Shown: piece by piece, positions 27,290 to 36,813 of the stretch | How positions within the stretch are numbered: position 1 is the stretch's first letter | How the letters are laid out: each line of letters opens with the position of its first letter | Source of the DNA: Microvirgula aerodenitrificans DSM 15089 | GTDB lineage: Bacteria > Pseudomonadota > Gammaproteobacteria > Burkholderiales > Aquaspirillaceae | Length of the DNA stretch: 64,000 bases | Direction: 5' to 3' | NCBI RefSeq assembly: GCF_000620105.1 | Contig: NZ_JHVK01000010.1 | Coordinates: 62,001 to 126,000, forward strand | Made by a program: the position numbers and the translations under genes | The notes under the pieces: generated by a model | The model's database searches: none | The model's input: the letters and a program-made list of their open reading frames with translations, nothing else | What the model was told of the DNA's origin: nothing

Positions 27290-28432
27290 ATGTGCTTTTC
27301 CACCATTGCGAGACGCCATTTGAGAATTCTTCACTTCTTCAAAACCTATTACCCCGACAGTTTTGGCGGGGTCGAACAGGTCATCTATCAGCTTGCCGAA
27401 GGAGGGCGCGAATTCGGCCTTGACGCCGAGGTGCTGTCCCTGAGTCCGCGCGGCGCGGCGCGCGACGAGCGTGTGGCTGGGCATGTTGTGCATCGCGCGA
27501 GGCTCGATTGCTATGTTGCCTCGACCGGCTTCTCCGCCGCGGTGTTCGGCCGGTTTGCCGAACTCGCACGTCAGGCCGATGTCGTTCACTACCATTTCCC
27601 GTGGCCGTTCATGGACGTCGTTCACTTCGCCACGCGGATGAAGAAACCGAGCGTCGTCACCTACCACTCGGACATCGTCAAGCAGAAGACCTTGCTGCAC
27701 CTGTATCGACCGTTGATGAACCGCTTCCTGTCCAGTGTGGACCGGATCGTTGCCACCTCGCCGAATTACCTGGTCACCAGCCCGGTGCTCCAGCGCTTTG
27801 CCGACCGGGTGACAGTGATTCCTCTCGGGGTCGACGAGGGTAGTCAGCCGGTGCCAGATCCGGCCCGGCTGGCCGGATGGCGACAACGGCTGGGCGAAAA
27901 GTTCTTCCTGTTCGTTGGTGCCATCCGTTACTACAAGGGTCTGCACATCCTGCTTGACGCGCTGGCAGGCTGCGATTATCCGGTTGCGATTGTCGGGGGC
28001 GGACCAATGGAGACCGAACTCCGCGCGCAGGCGCAGCGCCTGGGGCTGCACAACGTGCATTTCCTCGGACCGCTGCCGGATGAAGACAAGGCCGCGTTGC
28101 TGGTGCTCTGCCTCGGTGTGGTGTTCCCGTCACACCTGCGTTCCGAGGCGTTCGGCGTGACGCTGATCGAAGGCGCCATGCACGGCAAGCCTCTTGTGTC
28201 CTGTGAGATCGGTACCGGCACCAGCTATATCAATCTGGATGGGGAGACTGGCCTGGTAGTTCCACCAGGCAATGTACAAGCCCTGCGCCAGGCGCTGGAC
28301 CGCCTGTGGCATGAACCGGCGCTGGCGGCCGCGATGGGCGCGCGCGCACGGCAACGCTATCTCGGGCATTTCACTGCGCGGCATATGGTCGAGCGGTACG
28401 CTGCGCTGTATCGCGATGTCTCAGGCAAATAA
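27290..28432 (+). CDS. GT4-family glycosyltransferase (WbpZ/WbdC-like)
   Basis: A 380-residue GT-B enzyme. The segment RILHFFKTYYPDSFGGVEQV near residue 12 closely resembles the start of mannosyl- and rhamnosyltransferases that add the first sugars of A-band or O9-type polymers. Others are VVTYHSDIVKQK, VIPLGVDE, FFLFVGAIRYYKGLHILLDA and the donor-site region SEAFGVTLIEGAMHGKPLVS. ATG 27290 follows GGCGGGGGC; a TTG at 27320 is an alternative. It stands alone, away from the main polysaccharide operon, but would supply the chain-initiating transferase that operon otherwise lacks. Confidence 0.88.
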   Translation: MCFSTIARRHLRILHFFKTYYPDSFGGVEQVIYQLAEGGREFGLDAEVLSLSPRGAARDERVAGHVVHRARLDCYVASTGFSAAVFGRFAELARQADVVHYHFPWPFMDVVHFATRMKKPSVVTYHSDIVKQKTLLHLYRPLMNRFLSSVDRIVATSPNYLVTSPVLQRFADRVTVIPLGVDEGSQPVPDPARLAGWRQRLGEKFFLFVGAIRYYKGLHILLDALAGCDYPVAIVGGGPMETELRAQAQRLGLHNVHFLGPLPDEDKAALLVLCLGVVFPSHLRSEAFGVTLIEGAMHGKPLVSCEIGTGTSYINLDGETGLVVPPGNVQALRQALDRLWHEPALAAAMGARARQRYLGHFTARHMVERYAALYRDVSGK

Positions 28433-28453
28433 TCCGCCTCAGCATTGTCTCTA

Positions 28454-28492
28454 TTTGCGACTGTTTCTCATTCATTGAAATGCGGGTACAAT
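28454..28492 (+). promoter_or_regulatory. Candidate Fur box and -10 element before the iron-uptake operon
   Basis: TTTGCGACTGTTTCTCATT (28454-28472) resembles Fur sites of the type TTGCRAATGATTCTCATT seen in many proteobacteria. A -10-like TACAAT follows at 28487-28492. The start codon of the first gene is 72 bases further on, with GAGGAA at about ten bases before it. Fur control is expected for ftrABCD-type operons, so context supports the call. Confidence 0.5.
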
Positions 28493-28563
28493 CCTTTATC
28501 CGCGCATTTCGTTAACTTCCCGTTAATGATCCGCCCATTTCACCCCTCTGAGGAACACGTCAC

Positions 28564-29100
28564 ATGAAAGTGAAAGCGCTGCTGGGGCTCAGCCTCGTTG
28601 CCCTCGCACTGCAAGCCAGTGCTGCGGAATACCCGATCGGCAAGCCGACCATCAAGGGCGGTATGGAGATCGCCGCCGTTTACCTGCAACCGGTGAAGAT
28701 GGATCCGGACGGCATGATGCTGGACGCCGCCAAGAGCGACATCCACCTCGAAGCCGACATCCACGCCGCCAAGGCCAATCCGACCGGTTTCGGCGAAGGC
28801 GAATGGATGCCGTACCTGGTGGTCAAGTACGAACTGCAGAAGGTCGGCAGCACCAAGGTGCAAAAGGGCGACCTGATGCCGATGGTTGCGTCGGACGGCC
28901 CGCACTACGGCGACAACATCAAGCTCGAAGGCGCTGGCAAGTACAAGCTCAAGTACACCATCCTGCCGCCGAGCGCGAACCAGCATGCTCACTTCGGTCG
29001 TCACGTCGACAAGGAAACCGGCGTGGGCCCGTGGTTCAAGCCGATCGAACTCAATTATGAATTCGCCTACGCCGGTACCGGCAAGAAGGGCGGCTACTAA
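28564..29100 (+). CDS. ftrA: P19-family periplasmic iron-binding protein
   Basis: A 178-residue protein with a Sec signal peptide (LLGLSLVALALQASA, cleavage after about residue 20). The mature part matches P19/FetP/Tp34: YPIGKPTIKGGMEIAAVYL, LEADIHAAKANPTGFGEGEW, and the metal-site region NQHAHFGRHVDKETGVG. The Met, Glu and His ligands of the family are visible. The protein binds Fe or Cu in the periplasm and delivers iron to the FTR1-type permease. A hairpin GCGGCGGCC/GGCCGCCGC (29108-29128) follows and may stabilise this part of the message. Confidence 0.92.
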   Translation: MKVKALLGLSLVALALQASAAEYPIGKPTIKGGMEIAAVYLQPVKMDPDGMMLDAAKSDIHLEADIHAAKANPTGFGEGEWMPYLVVKYELQKVGSTKVQKGDLMPMVASDGPHYGDNIKLEGAGKYKLKYTILPPSANQHAHFGRHVDKETGVGPWFKPIELNYEFAYAGTGKKGGY

Positions 29101-29186
29101 GACGCGCGCGGCGGCCATTGGCCGCCGCTTGTCGCAGAAAAACGGCCTGGCGGCTTCGCCGGGCCGCAAGTGCTTGAGGATGGATC

Positions 29187-29507
29187 ATGCGTTTACCTGC
29201 AGCCCTGTGCCTGCTCATGTTCGGCGGTCTGGCCTTCGCCGACGACATGCCGACTTTTCGCGTCGAGCTGAAGGACGGCACGCTGACGCCGACACGCATC
29301 GTCGCGCCGGCCAAGACCAAGTTCCGCATCGAAGTCATCAATACCGGCAAGACCCCGGCCGAATTCGAGAGCCTGCCGCTGCGCAAGGAAAAGGTGCTGG
29401 CACCCGGCGTCAAGTCGTCGGTGGTGGTGATGGGCGCCTCGCCGGGCGAATACCCGTTTTTTGACGATTTCCACCCGCAGGCGCGTGGCGTCATCGTGGT
29501 GAAGTGA
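29187..29507 (+). CDS. ftrB: Cupredoxin-like periplasmic protein of the iron-uptake operon
   Basis: A 106-residue protein with a signal peptide (LPAALCLLMFGGLAFA). The mature domain is a small beta-sandwich of the EfeO/FtrB cupredoxin type: TPTRIVAPAKTKFRIEVINT, EFESLPLRKEKVL and the end GEYPFFDDFHPQARGVIVVK. The classical copper His-Cys-His-Met set is incomplete: one His remains in DDFHPQ. In Bordetella-type FtrABCD systems this partner probably oxidises Fe(II) before transport. It lies eight bases before the permease gene. Confidence 0.88.
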   Translation: MRLPAALCLLMFGGLAFADDMPTFRVELKDGTLTPTRIVAPAKTKFRIEVINTGKTPAEFESLPLRKEKVLAPGVKSSVVVMGASPGEYPFFDDFHPQARGVIVVK

Positions 29508-29514
29508 GAGCAGG

Positions 29515-30342
29515 ATGGAACAGGTCGCATTTATCGTCTGGCGTGAAAGCGTCGAAGCGCTGCTGGTGGTCGGCATTCTCTATGCATGGCTGAAGGCAAA
29601 CTCGGATCTGGGGCGCGGCGGCATGCCGTTCCTGTGGGGCGGCGTGGCCGCCGGCCTGGCGCTGTCCGGCGCGCTGGCGCTGATGCTGCTCGGCGTGGCC
29701 GACTGGCTGGGCGACGAAGGGCAGGAATACTTCCAGGCCGGCATGGCGCTGGTCGCCGCGGCGCTGGTGGTGCAGATGGTGGTGTGGATGAAGCGCCACG
29801 GCCGCACGCTGAAGCGGGAACTGGAGCAGGGGCTGTCCGCCCAGGCGGCGCAGCGCAACTACTGGGGCATGCTGGTGCTGGTGATGATCGCCGTCGCGCG
29901 CGAAGGCAGCGAGACGGTGGTGTTCCTGTACGGCACCGTGGCCGGCAGCGACAACCATGCCAGCCTGCTGCTGGCGGGCATTGGCGGCTTTGTCGCCGCG
30001 CTGGCCACTTTCTACGTGCTGCAGCTTGGCGGTCGCTGGCTGTCGTGGCGGGTGTTCTTCCGCGTTACCGAAATCCTGTTGCTGCTGCTGGCGGGCGCGT
30101 TGCTGAATGCCGGCATCGACCGTCTGATCGGCATGGGCACCCTGCCGGCCGGTATCGACCAGCTGTGGGACAGCTCCGGTCTGCTCGATGAAAGCTATGG
30201 CCTCGGCAAGATCCTGGCCGACTTCGCCGGCTATCGTTCACATCCGGCACTGACGCTGCTGCTGGTCTGGCTCGGCTACTGGGTCGTGACCACGCTGCTG
30301 CTGAAGCGGGCGGGAAAGTCCGGGGTCGTGGCAAAAGCATGA
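29515..30342 (+). CDS. ftrC: FTR1-family high-affinity iron permease
   Basis: A 275-residue polytopic inner-membrane protein with about seven transmembrane helices. Two iron-exchange motifs of the RExxE type are present: WRESVEALLV near residue 9 and AREGSETVVFLYG near residue 125. This is the FtrC/EfeU/Ftr1 membrane channel, working with the periplasmic P19 and cupredoxin proteins. The stop overlaps the start of ftrD (ATGA). Confidence 0.94.
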   Translation: MEQVAFIVWRESVEALLVVGILYAWLKANSDLGRGGMPFLWGGVAAGLALSGALALMLLGVADWLGDEGQEYFQAGMALVAAALVVQMVVWMKRHGRTLKRELEQGLSAQAAQRNYWGMLVLVMIAVAREGSETVVFLYGTVAGSDNHASLLLAGIGGFVAALATFYVLQLGGRWLSWRVFFRVTEILLLLLAGALLNAGIDRLIGMGTLPAGIDQLWDSSGLLDESYGLGKILADFAGYRSHPALTLLLVWLGYWVVTTLLLKRAGKSGVVAKA

Positions 30343-31700
30343 CTGTCGCTACCTATGCCGCGCAGGCAGGAGACTGGCTGCGCGGCCACGCACACTGGCT
30401 GCGGCGCCTGCAGTGGGGGATCGTGCTGGTGTACGCGACCCTGCTGGTCGTGCCGCCGTTCCTGCCGCTGCCGACCGAGACCGACCATGCGCTCAACAAC
30501 CTGACGGTGTTGGCGCAATTTGCGTTCTGGGGCGTGTGGTGGCCATTCGTGCTGGTGTCCATGCCGCTGTTCGGGCGCGCCTGGTGCGGCTGGCTGTGCC
30601 CCGAAGGCATGCTGTCGGAGTGGGCCAGTGAGCGCGGCCTGCGCCGGCCGATTCCGCGCTGGATGCGCTGGGGCGGCTGGCCGTTCGTGGCGTTTGCGCT
30701 GACCACCATCTATGGGCAACTGGTCAGCGTATACCAGTATCCGCTGGCGGTGCTGCTGGTGCTGGGCGGGTCGACGGTGGCCGCCGTTGCCGTTGGCCTG
30801 CTGTATGGCAGCAGCAAGCGGGTCTGGTGTCGCTATCTGTGCCCGGTCAACGGCGTGTTCAACCTGCTGGCGCGGCTGGCGCCGTGGCATTTCAAGGTCG
30901 ATCACGAGAAATTCCGCGAACCCGGACGCAAGGTCATTCCGATCAACTGTGCGCCACTGGTCGCCATCGGCCATATGCAGGGGGCCGGCGACTGTCACAT
31001 GTGCGGGCGCTGCAGCGGGTATCGCGATGCGGTGACCCTGGCACCGCGCAGTCCGGAAGCGGAAATCGTCGAGGTAGCCGATTCCGGCCGCTGGCCGACG
31101 CTGCTGATCGTCTACGGCATGATGGGCATTGCGCTCGGCGCGTTTGCCTGGTCGTCCAGCCCGTGGCTGGTCGCGCTGAAGCAGGATATTGCTACCTGGC
31201 TGATCAACCGCGATATCTACTGGCCGCTGGATGACGGTGCGCCGTGGTGGTTGCTGACGCACTACCCGGAAGTCAACGACAGCTTCAGCTGGCTGGATGG
31301 TTCGCTGGTGCTGGGCTTTATCCTCGGTACGGCGGCGGTAGTCGGCAGCATGCTGCTGGCCGGCTTGTGGGCGGCCGATCGCGGATTGCCGGGACGCGCC
31401 CGACGCACGCTGGACCAACTGGCCCAGGGGCTGATTCCGCTGGCCGGGGTCGGTGTGTTCCTCGGCCTGTCGATGACCACCGTGACCTTGCTGAAACACG
31501 AGGGACTGAATATCCCGAACCTGCCGTGGTGGCGGGCGGCGTTGCTGTCGGCCGCCGCGCTGTGGAGCCTGCGCCTGCTGTGGCGTCTGGCACGCCGGCG
31601 TGGTGCGGGCAGGGGACGCAGCCTGCTGGCACTGTCCTGTATCCTGCCCGGTCTCGGGCTGTTTCTCGGGATGTGGGTCTTGTTGTTCTACATCTGGTAG
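30339..31700 (+). CDS. ftrD: NapH/CcoG-like membrane polyferredoxin of the iron-uptake operon
   Basis: A 453-residue membrane protein with several transmembrane helices and cytoplasmic iron-sulfur motifs. There are two CxxxCP clusters (GRAWCGWLCPEG and RVWCRYLCPVNG) and a CxxC segment in GDCHMCGRCSGY. It is the fourth gene of FtrABCD-type operons and is thought to accept electrons linked to iron oxidation or reduction during import. Only part of a second ferredoxin-type cluster is present, which is usual for this group. The following 179-base gap holds an ACATGGG/CCCATGT inverted repeat (31718-31742) without a clear T-run. Confidence 0.9.
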   Translation: MTVATYAAQAGDWLRGHAHWLRRLQWGIVLVYATLLVVPPFLPLPTETDHALNNLTVLAQFAFWGVWWPFVLVSMPLFGRAWCGWLCPEGMLSEWASERGLRRPIPRWMRWGGWPFVAFALTTIYGQLVSVYQYPLAVLLVLGGSTVAAVAVGLLYGSSKRVWCRYLCPVNGVFNLLARLAPWHFKVDHEKFREPGRKVIPINCAPLVAIGHMQGAGDCHMCGRCSGYRDAVTLAPRSPEAEIVEVADSGRWPTLLIVYGMMGIALGAFAWSSSPWLVALKQDIATWLINRDIYWPLDDGAPWWLLTHYPEVNDSFSWLDGSLVLGFILGTAAVVGSMLLAGLWAADRGLPGRARRTLDQLAQGLIPLAGVGVFLGLSMTTVTLLKHEGLNIPNLPWWRAALLSAAALWSLRLLWRLARRRGAGRGRSLLALSCILPGLGLFLGMWVLLFYIW

Positions 31701-31879
31701 CCCCGGATGATGAATGACATGGGCCGGCCCTTATCCCATGTGGATGGGTCGGCAACCCCATAATTTCCTTTTGTTTTAATGGGCACGCCTGATATTGCTT
31801 ATCGGTATTTTGTGTAGGCGGCGCTTTACGCTGCCAGTACAATGCGTGCATTCTCAGACACTCACCGTATCCAGTTGCC

Positions 31880-32656
31880 ATGTCGAACATGACCGCCGAA
31901 CGTGTCCTCTCAGTCCATCACTGGAACGACACCCTGTTCAGTTTCACCTGCACCCGTGACGAGGGACTGCGTTTCATCAACGGCCAGTTCGTGATGATCG
32001 GTCTCGAAGTCAACGGCAAGCCGCTGATGCGTGCCTATAGCATCGCCAGCTCGAATTATGACGAGCACCTCGAGTTCTACAGCATCAAGGTACAGGATGG
32101 CCCGCTGACGTCGAAGCTGCAGCATCTGCAGGTCGGCGACACCGTGCTGGTCAGCAAGAAACCGACCGGCACCCTGGTGCAGGACAACCTGCTGCCGGGC
32201 AAGAACCTCTATCTGCTGTCGACCGGGACCGGGCTCGCCCCGTTCATGTCCATCATCAAGGACCCGGAAGTCTACGAGCGTTACGAAAAAGTCATTCTGA
32301 CTCACGGCGTGCGCTGGGTCAGCGAGCTCGGCTATCACGACTACATCACCAGAGAACTGCCGGAAAACGAGTACTTTGGCGATATCGTCCGCGAAAAGCT
32401 GATCTACTACCCGACCGTGACCCGCGAACCGTACCGCAATCAGGGCCGCCTGACCGACCTGCTGGCGTCCGGCAAGCTGTGCGCCGACATCGGCCTGCCG
32501 CAACTCGATCCGGCCAATGACCGGGCGCTGATCTGCGGGAGCCCGGCCATGCTGCACGACCTGACGGTGATGCTGACCGGCATGGGCTTCAAGGAATCGC
32601 CGCGCATGGGCGATCCGGCCGACTTCGCCATCGAGCGCGCCTTCGTCGAGAAATGA
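31880..32656 (+). CDS. fpr: Ferredoxin--NADP(+) reductase
   Basis: A 258-residue flavoprotein of the bacterial subclass I FNR type. The FAD-binding part has FINGQFVMIGLE and RAYSIASSNY (RxYS). The NADP-binding part has LLSTGTGLAPFMSIIKDPE and ALICGSPAMLHDL. The end AFVEK is the short Glu/Lys tail of this family. It moves electrons between NADPH and ferredoxin or flavodoxin and supports iron-sulfur repair. Its position after ftrABCD may be functional, since the iron system needs redox partners, but the 179-base gap argues for its own promoter. Confidence 0.94.
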   Translation: MSNMTAERVLSVHHWNDTLFSFTCTRDEGLRFINGQFVMIGLEVNGKPLMRAYSIASSNYDEHLEFYSIKVQDGPLTSKLQHLQVGDTVLVSKKPTGTLVQDNLLPGKNLYLLSTGTGLAPFMSIIKDPEVYERYEKVILTHGVRWVSELGYHDYITRELPENEYFGDIVREKLIYYPTVTREPYRNQGRLTDLLASGKLCADIGLPQLDPANDRALICGSPAMLHDLTVMLTGMGFKESPRMGDPADFAIERAFVEK

Positions 32657-32684
32657 TGCCCGGCGGTTGATGCCAGTCAGTCCG

Positions 32685-32706
32685 AAGCCGGCGCAAGCCG
32701 GCTTTG
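32685..32706 (+). terminator. Probable terminator after fpr
   Basis: AAGCCGGC, loop GCAA, GCCGGCTT, then TG. The stem is perfect and the loop is a stable GNRA tetraloop. Confidence 0.6.
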
Positions 32707-32821
32707 TCGTGCCCGGGAGAGCGCTGCGCTAGAATGCGGTTTTTGCGATTTTCATGGCCGGGCGGGTCAAGTTGTCGGCCCGGGCTCCGATCAAAGCGGC
32801 ATCTCATTCAAGCAGAACATC

Positions 32822-33889
32822 ATGACCATTCTGGTTACGGGCGGTGCCGGATTTATCGGTGGGAACTTTGTGCTCGACTGGCTGGCACAAAGCGACGAGC
32901 TGGTGGTCAATCTTGACAAGCTCACCTATGCCGGCAACCTGGATACGCTGCGCAGCCTGCACGGTGATTCGCGGCACCAGTTCGTGCACGGCGATATTGG
33001 CGACCGGACGCTGGTCAGCCAGTTGCTGGATACACATCGTCCACGGGCCGTGATCCATTTCGCCGCCGAAAGCCATGTCGATCGCTCGATCCATGGCCCG
33101 GCGGACTTTGTCGACACCAATATTGTCGGCACCTTTTCCCTGCTTGAGGCGGCGCGCGCGTACTGGCAGACGCTGGACGAGGCCGGGCGGTCGGCATTCC
33201 GCTTCCTGCATGTTTCCACCGATGAAGTCTTCGGCACGCTGTCGGCAGACGACGCTCCCTTCACCGAAGACGATGCCTGTGCGCCAAACAGCCCGTATGC
33301 AGCCAGCAAGGCCGCGTCCGACCACCTGGTGCGGGCCTGGTTCCATACCTATGGTCTGCCGGTGCTGACCACCCATTGCAGCAACAACTACGGGCCGTAC
33401 CATTTCCCGGAAAAGCTGATCCCGCTGGTGATCCTGAATGCACTGGCCGGAAAACCGCTTCCCGTCTACGGTGATGGCCTGCAGGTGCGCGACTGGCTGT
33501 ACGTGGGCGACCACTGTGTCGCGATCCGCCGGGTGCTGGACGCCGGGCGACCCGGCGACACGTACAACATCGGTGGCTGGAACGAAAAGCCGAATATCGA
33601 CGTGGTCCGCACCCTGTGCCGAATGCTCGACACATTGCGACCGCGTGCCGATGGCAATAGTTATGCCAGCCAGATTCACTACGTGACCGACCGGCCGGGC
33701 CACGATCGCCGCTATGCGATCGACGCGCGCAAGCTGGAGCGCGAACTGGGCTGGAAACCGGCGGAAACGTTCGATACCGGCATCCGGAAAACGGTCGAGT
33801 GGTATCTGGCCAATCCGGACTGGGTAAACAATGTCACCAGTGGCGCCTACCGCGACTGGGTAGACCTGCACTATGGAAGCCAGGCATGA
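32822..33889 (+). CDS. rfbB: dTDP-glucose 4,6-dehydratase
   Basis: A 355-residue SDR enzyme, second step of dTDP-L-rhamnose synthesis. It has the NAD motif [26 protein letters not shown], the catalytic region [11 protein letters not shown] (Asp-Glu) and [12 protein letters not shown] (YxxxK), all diagnostic of RmlB. First gene of an rmlBDAC cluster with ATGA overlap to the next gene. L-rhamnose from here is separate from the D-rhamnose route in the first part of the window. Confidence 0.96.
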   Translation: MTILVTGGAGFIGGNFVLDWLAQSDELVVNLDKLTYAGNLDTLRSLHGDSRHQFVHGDIGDRTLVSQLLDTHRPRAVIHFAAESHVDRSIHGPADFVDTNIVGTFSLLEAARAYWQTLDEAGRSAFRFLHVSTDEVFGTLSADDAPFTEDDACAPNSPYAASKAASDHLVRAWFHTYGLPVLTTHCSNNYGPYHFPEKLIPLVILNALAGKPLPVYGDGLQVRDWLYVGDHCVAIRRVLDAGRPGDTYNIGGWNEKPNIDVVRTLCRMLDTLRPRADGNSYASQIHYVTDRPGHDRRYAIDARKLERELGWKPAETFDTGIRKTVEWYLANPDWVNNVTSGAYRDWVDLHYGSQA

Positions 33890-34776
33890 CTCGCATATTG
33901 ATTACTGGCGCCAACGGCCAGGTCGGATTTGAATCGCAACGCGCGCTGGCATTGCTGGGCGACATCGTCGCCTGTCATCGCGCGCAGATGGATCTGTCCG
34001 ATCCGGCCTCCATCGAGGCGGCGCTCGATCGCTTCCGGCCCGGCATCATTGTCAATCCGGCTGCTTATACGGCGGTTGACCAGGCGGAAACCGAACCGGC
34101 CGCCGCGGCCGCCATCAATGCCGAGGCGCCGGCGCGGCTGGCCGCCTGGGCCGCGCGGCATGATGCGCTGCTGGTCCATTACTCGACTGACTATGTGTTC
34201 GACGGTCGCAAGGCAGGTGCCTACGTCGAAGACGATGCGGCCCAGCCGCAGTCGGTGTACGGACAGACCAAGTGGGACGGGGAGCAGGCGATCCGCAACA
34301 GCGGCGCCCGGCACCTGATCCTGCGCACCAGCTGGGTGGTCAGCGCGCATGGCAACAACTTCCTCAAGACGGTGCTGGCGCTGGCGCAACAACGGCAAAC
34401 GCTGAGCATCGTTGCCGATCAGGTCGGGGCGCCAACCTCGGCGGCGCTGGTGGCCGATGCGACCGCGCATCTGCTTGCCCGCTACCTGCAGTCGCCGCAG
34501 GCCTTCCCGTACGGCACCTACCACCTGACTGCACGCGGCGAGACCAGCTGGTATGACTATGCGCGGCATGTGGTAGGCCTCGCCGAACAGGCCGGGTTGC
34601 GGCTGGCGCTGACCACAGATGCCATTCAGCCGATCCCGAGCAGCGACTATCCGCTGCCGGCACCGCGTCCGGCCAATTCCAGGCTGGATTGCGAACGGCT
34701 GGAACGGACCTTCGGCCTGCTGATGCCGCACTGGCAGGCTGGTGTCGACCATGTATTTTCGCAGTTGAACGATTGA
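33886..34776 (+). CDS. rfbD: dTDP-4-dehydrorhamnose reductase
   Basis: A 296-residue SDR enzyme, last step of dTDP-L-rhamnose synthesis. It starts [16 protein letters not shown] at the ATG overlapping the rfbB stop, although the frame is open further upstream. [25 protein letters not shown] and [12 protein letters not shown] (YxxxK) are typical of RmlD. Confidence 0.95.
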   Translation: MTRILITGANGQVGFESQRALALLGDIVACHRAQMDLSDPASIEAALDRFRPGIIVNPAAYTAVDQAETEPAAAAAINAEAPARLAAWAARHDALLVHYSTDYVFDGRKAGAYVEDDAAQPQSVYGQTKWDGEQAIRNSGARHLILRTSWVVSAHGNNFLKTVLALAQQRQTLSIVADQVGAPTSAALVADATAHLLARYLQSPQAFPYGTYHLTARGETSWYDYARHVVGLAEQAGLRLALTTDAIQPIPSSDYPLPAPRPANSRLDCERLERTFGLLMPHWQAGVDHVFSQLND

Positions 34777-34787
34777 GCAGAATTCCC

Positions 34788-35669
34788 ATGGCACGAAAAG
34801 GCATCATCCTCGCCGGGGGATCCGGCACCCGCCTGTATCCGGCGACACTGGCGGTCAGCAAGCAACTGCTGCCGATCTATGACAAGCCGATGATCTACTA
34901 TCCGCTGGCCACGCTGATGCTGGCCGGCATTCGTGACATCCTGATCATCTCCACCCCACAGGACACGCCACGTTTCGCGCAACTGCTGGGTGATGGTCAC
35001 GGCTGGGGACTCAACCTGCAGTACGCGGTCCAGGCCAGCCCGGACGGGCTGGCACAGGCCTTTCTGATCGGCGAGGACTTTCTGGCCGGTCAGCCGTCGG
35101 CCCTGGTGCTTGGGGACAATATCTTTTATGGCCATGACTTTGGCAGCCTGCTCGGTGCCGCTGATCGCAAGACCGATGGCGCCAGCGTATTTGCCTACCG
35201 GGTTCAGGATCCGGGGCGGTACGGGGTGGTCGAGTTTGACGAAGCCGGGCGGGTGCTCAGTCTCGAAGAAAAGCCGGCACAGCCGAAATCGAACTATGCC
35301 GTGACCGGACTGTATTTCTACGACAAGCAGGTGGTGGAGATTGCCCGTTCGATCCGGCCGTCGGCACGGGGCGAACTCGAGATTACCGATATCAACAAGG
35401 TCTACCTGTCACGCGGCATGCTCGATGTACAGACCATGCGTCGCGGCTATGCCTGGCTGGATACCGGCACCCACGAGTCGATGCTGGAGGCGAGCCAGTT
35501 CATTGCCACCATCGAAACCCGACAGGGCCTGAAGGTGTCCTGCCCGGAAGAGATAGCCTACCGGCTGGGCTATATTGACGCGGCACAACTGGAGCGGCTG
35601 GCCACACCCTTGCTCAAGAATACTTATGGGCAGTATCTGCTCAACCTGCTGAAGCAGCCGGTGTTCTGA
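34788..35669 (+). CDS. rfbA: Glucose-1-phosphate thymidylyltransferase
   Basis: A 293-residue nucleotidyltransferase making dTDP-glucose, first step of the pathway. [16 protein letters not shown] carries the GGxGTRL signature. [26 protein letters not shown] and [17 protein letters not shown] follow as in RmlA. ATG 34788 is preferred to an upstream start inside rfbD because it puts the signature at residue 9. Confidence 0.96.
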   Translation: MARKGIILAGGSGTRLYPATLAVSKQLLPIYDKPMIYYPLATLMLAGIRDILIISTPQDTPRFAQLLGDGHGWGLNLQYAVQASPDGLAQAFLIGEDFLAGQPSALVLGDNIFYGHDFGSLLGAADRKTDGASVFAYRVQDPGRYGVVEFDEAGRVLSLEEKPAQPKSNYAVTGLYFYDKQVVEIARSIRPSARGELEITDINKVYLSRGMLDVQTMRRGYAWLDTGTHESMLEASQFIATIETRQGLKVSCPEEIAYRLGYIDAAQLERLATPLLKNTYGQYLLNLLKQPVF

Positions 35670-36206
35670 GTGCGGCTGATCGACACCCCCCTGCCCGGGC
35701 TCGCCCTGCTGGAACCGACCGTGTTTCATGACGAGCGCGGCAGTTTCCATGAAAGCTACCGGCAGTCGGCATTCGATGCCGTGATCGGCCGGGAGGTGAC
35801 CTTCGTCCAGGACAATCAGGTCAGCTCGGTCGAAGGCGTGCTGCGCGGCCTGCATGAGCAACTGGCTCCGCGTGCGCAGGGCAAGCTGGTGCGGGTCGTG
35901 CAGGGCGAAGTGTTCGATGTGTCCGTCGACCTGCGCGAATCGTCGCCGACCTTTCTGCAGTGGGCCGGCGTCACGCTGTCGGCGGCGAACCGGCGGCAGT
36001 TGTGGATTCCCGAAGGATTCGCCCACGGCTATCTGGTGCTGTCCGCCGGGGCCGAGGTGCTGTACAAGACCACGGACACCTGGTGCCCGGCACTGGAACG
36101 GACCATTGCCTGGAACGATCCGCGCATCGGCATCCGCTGGCCACTGGCTCGCGAACCCATCCTGTCGGAGAAGGACCGGCTGGCGCTGCCCTTCGACCCG
36201 CGCTGA
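35670..36206 (+). CDS. rfbC: dTDP-4-dehydrorhamnose 3,5-epimerase
   Basis: A 178-residue cupin enzyme starting at GTG directly after the rfbA stop. Visible family features are ERGSFHESY, FVQDNQVSS, GVLRGLH with the catalytic His, GKLVRVVQGEVFDVSVDLR, and IPEGFAHGYLVLSAGAEVLY with the catalytic Tyr near its end. The usual RGLHYQ or RGLHFQ is RGLHEQ here; the base His is kept, so activity is likely. Confidence 0.92.
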   Translation: MRLIDTPLPGLALLEPTVFHDERGSFHESYRQSAFDAVIGREVTFVQDNQVSSVEGVLRGLHEQLAPRAQGKLVRVVQGEVFDVSVDLRESSPTFLQWAGVTLSAANRRQLWIPEGFAHGYLVLSAGAEVLYKTTDTWCPALERTIAWNDPRIGIRWPLAREPILSEKDRLALPFDPR

Positions 36207-36378
36207 CGGCAGCGCCTCGCGCGAGGAAATGTGACGGTATCTGACAGCAGCTGACAATACATACGCATACCAAGTGAAACGCTTGTCGCACTGACGCGGA
36301 AAGGGTTCGGGACGACACTACATCCATGGCGCAACACATTGAACAGCGCCTTGCCCCCGACCGATTTGGAGAAATGAA

Positions 36379-36741
36379 ATGAACAAGCTGCTGACCACCC
36401 TCGTTGCTGCCCTGTTTGCAGGTTCCACCGCCATCGCCATGGCTGCTGCCCCGGCCGCACCGGCTGCTGATGCCGCTGCCGCTCCGGCCGCCAAGACCAC
36501 GCAAACGACCCAGACGCACAAGAAGGCTGCACACAAGAAAGTGGCTGCCAAGAAGACCCCGGCCAAAAAGGCTGCGGTGAAGAAGGCTCCGGCCAAGGCT
36601 GAACAGGAAGCCCAGGCTGACACCACCACCAAGCATGCTGCCAAGCACAAGAAGGCCGCTGCTCATCACAACAAGAAGAGCAGCCACAAGAAGGCCGCCG
36701 CCAAGCCGGCTGCTGCACCGGCCGCGACTCCGGCGCAGTAA
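36379..36741 (+). CDS. Secreted Lys/Ala-rich low-complexity protein
   Basis: A 120-residue protein with a signal peptide (LLTTLVAALFAGSTAIAMA, cleavage after about residue 22) and a mature part made almost only of Ala, Lys, His, Pro and Thr. It contains repeated AAKK, HKKAA and KKAPAK units similar to histone-H1-like and acid-shock (Asr-like) proteins. GGAGAAATGAA precedes the ATG. It has its own promoter region (172 bases) and a strong terminator. Being very basic and periplasmic or secreted, it may bind anionic surface polymers or buffer acid. No specific function can be assigned. Confidence 0.7.
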   Translation: MNKLLTTLVAALFAGSTAIAMAAAPAAPAADAAAAPAAKTTQTTQTHKKAAHKKVAAKKTPAKKAAVKKAPAKAEQEAQADTTTKHAAKHKKAAAHHNKKSSHKKAAAKPAAAPAATPAQ

Positions 36742-36774
36742 TCAAGCAGGTCTACGGGAAGTAGCCTGGACAAT

Positions 36775-36801
36775 AAAGGGACCGAAAGGTCCCTTTTCTT
36801 G
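36775..36801 (+). terminator. Rho-independent terminator, first copy
   Basis: AAAGGGACC, loop GAAA, GGTCCCTTT, then TTCTT. The core, GGGACC to TTTTCTTG, is repeated unchanged on the far side of the 158-bp repeat (36974-36999). Confidence 0.9.
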
Positions 36802-36813
36802 TGTCGGTCCCTG

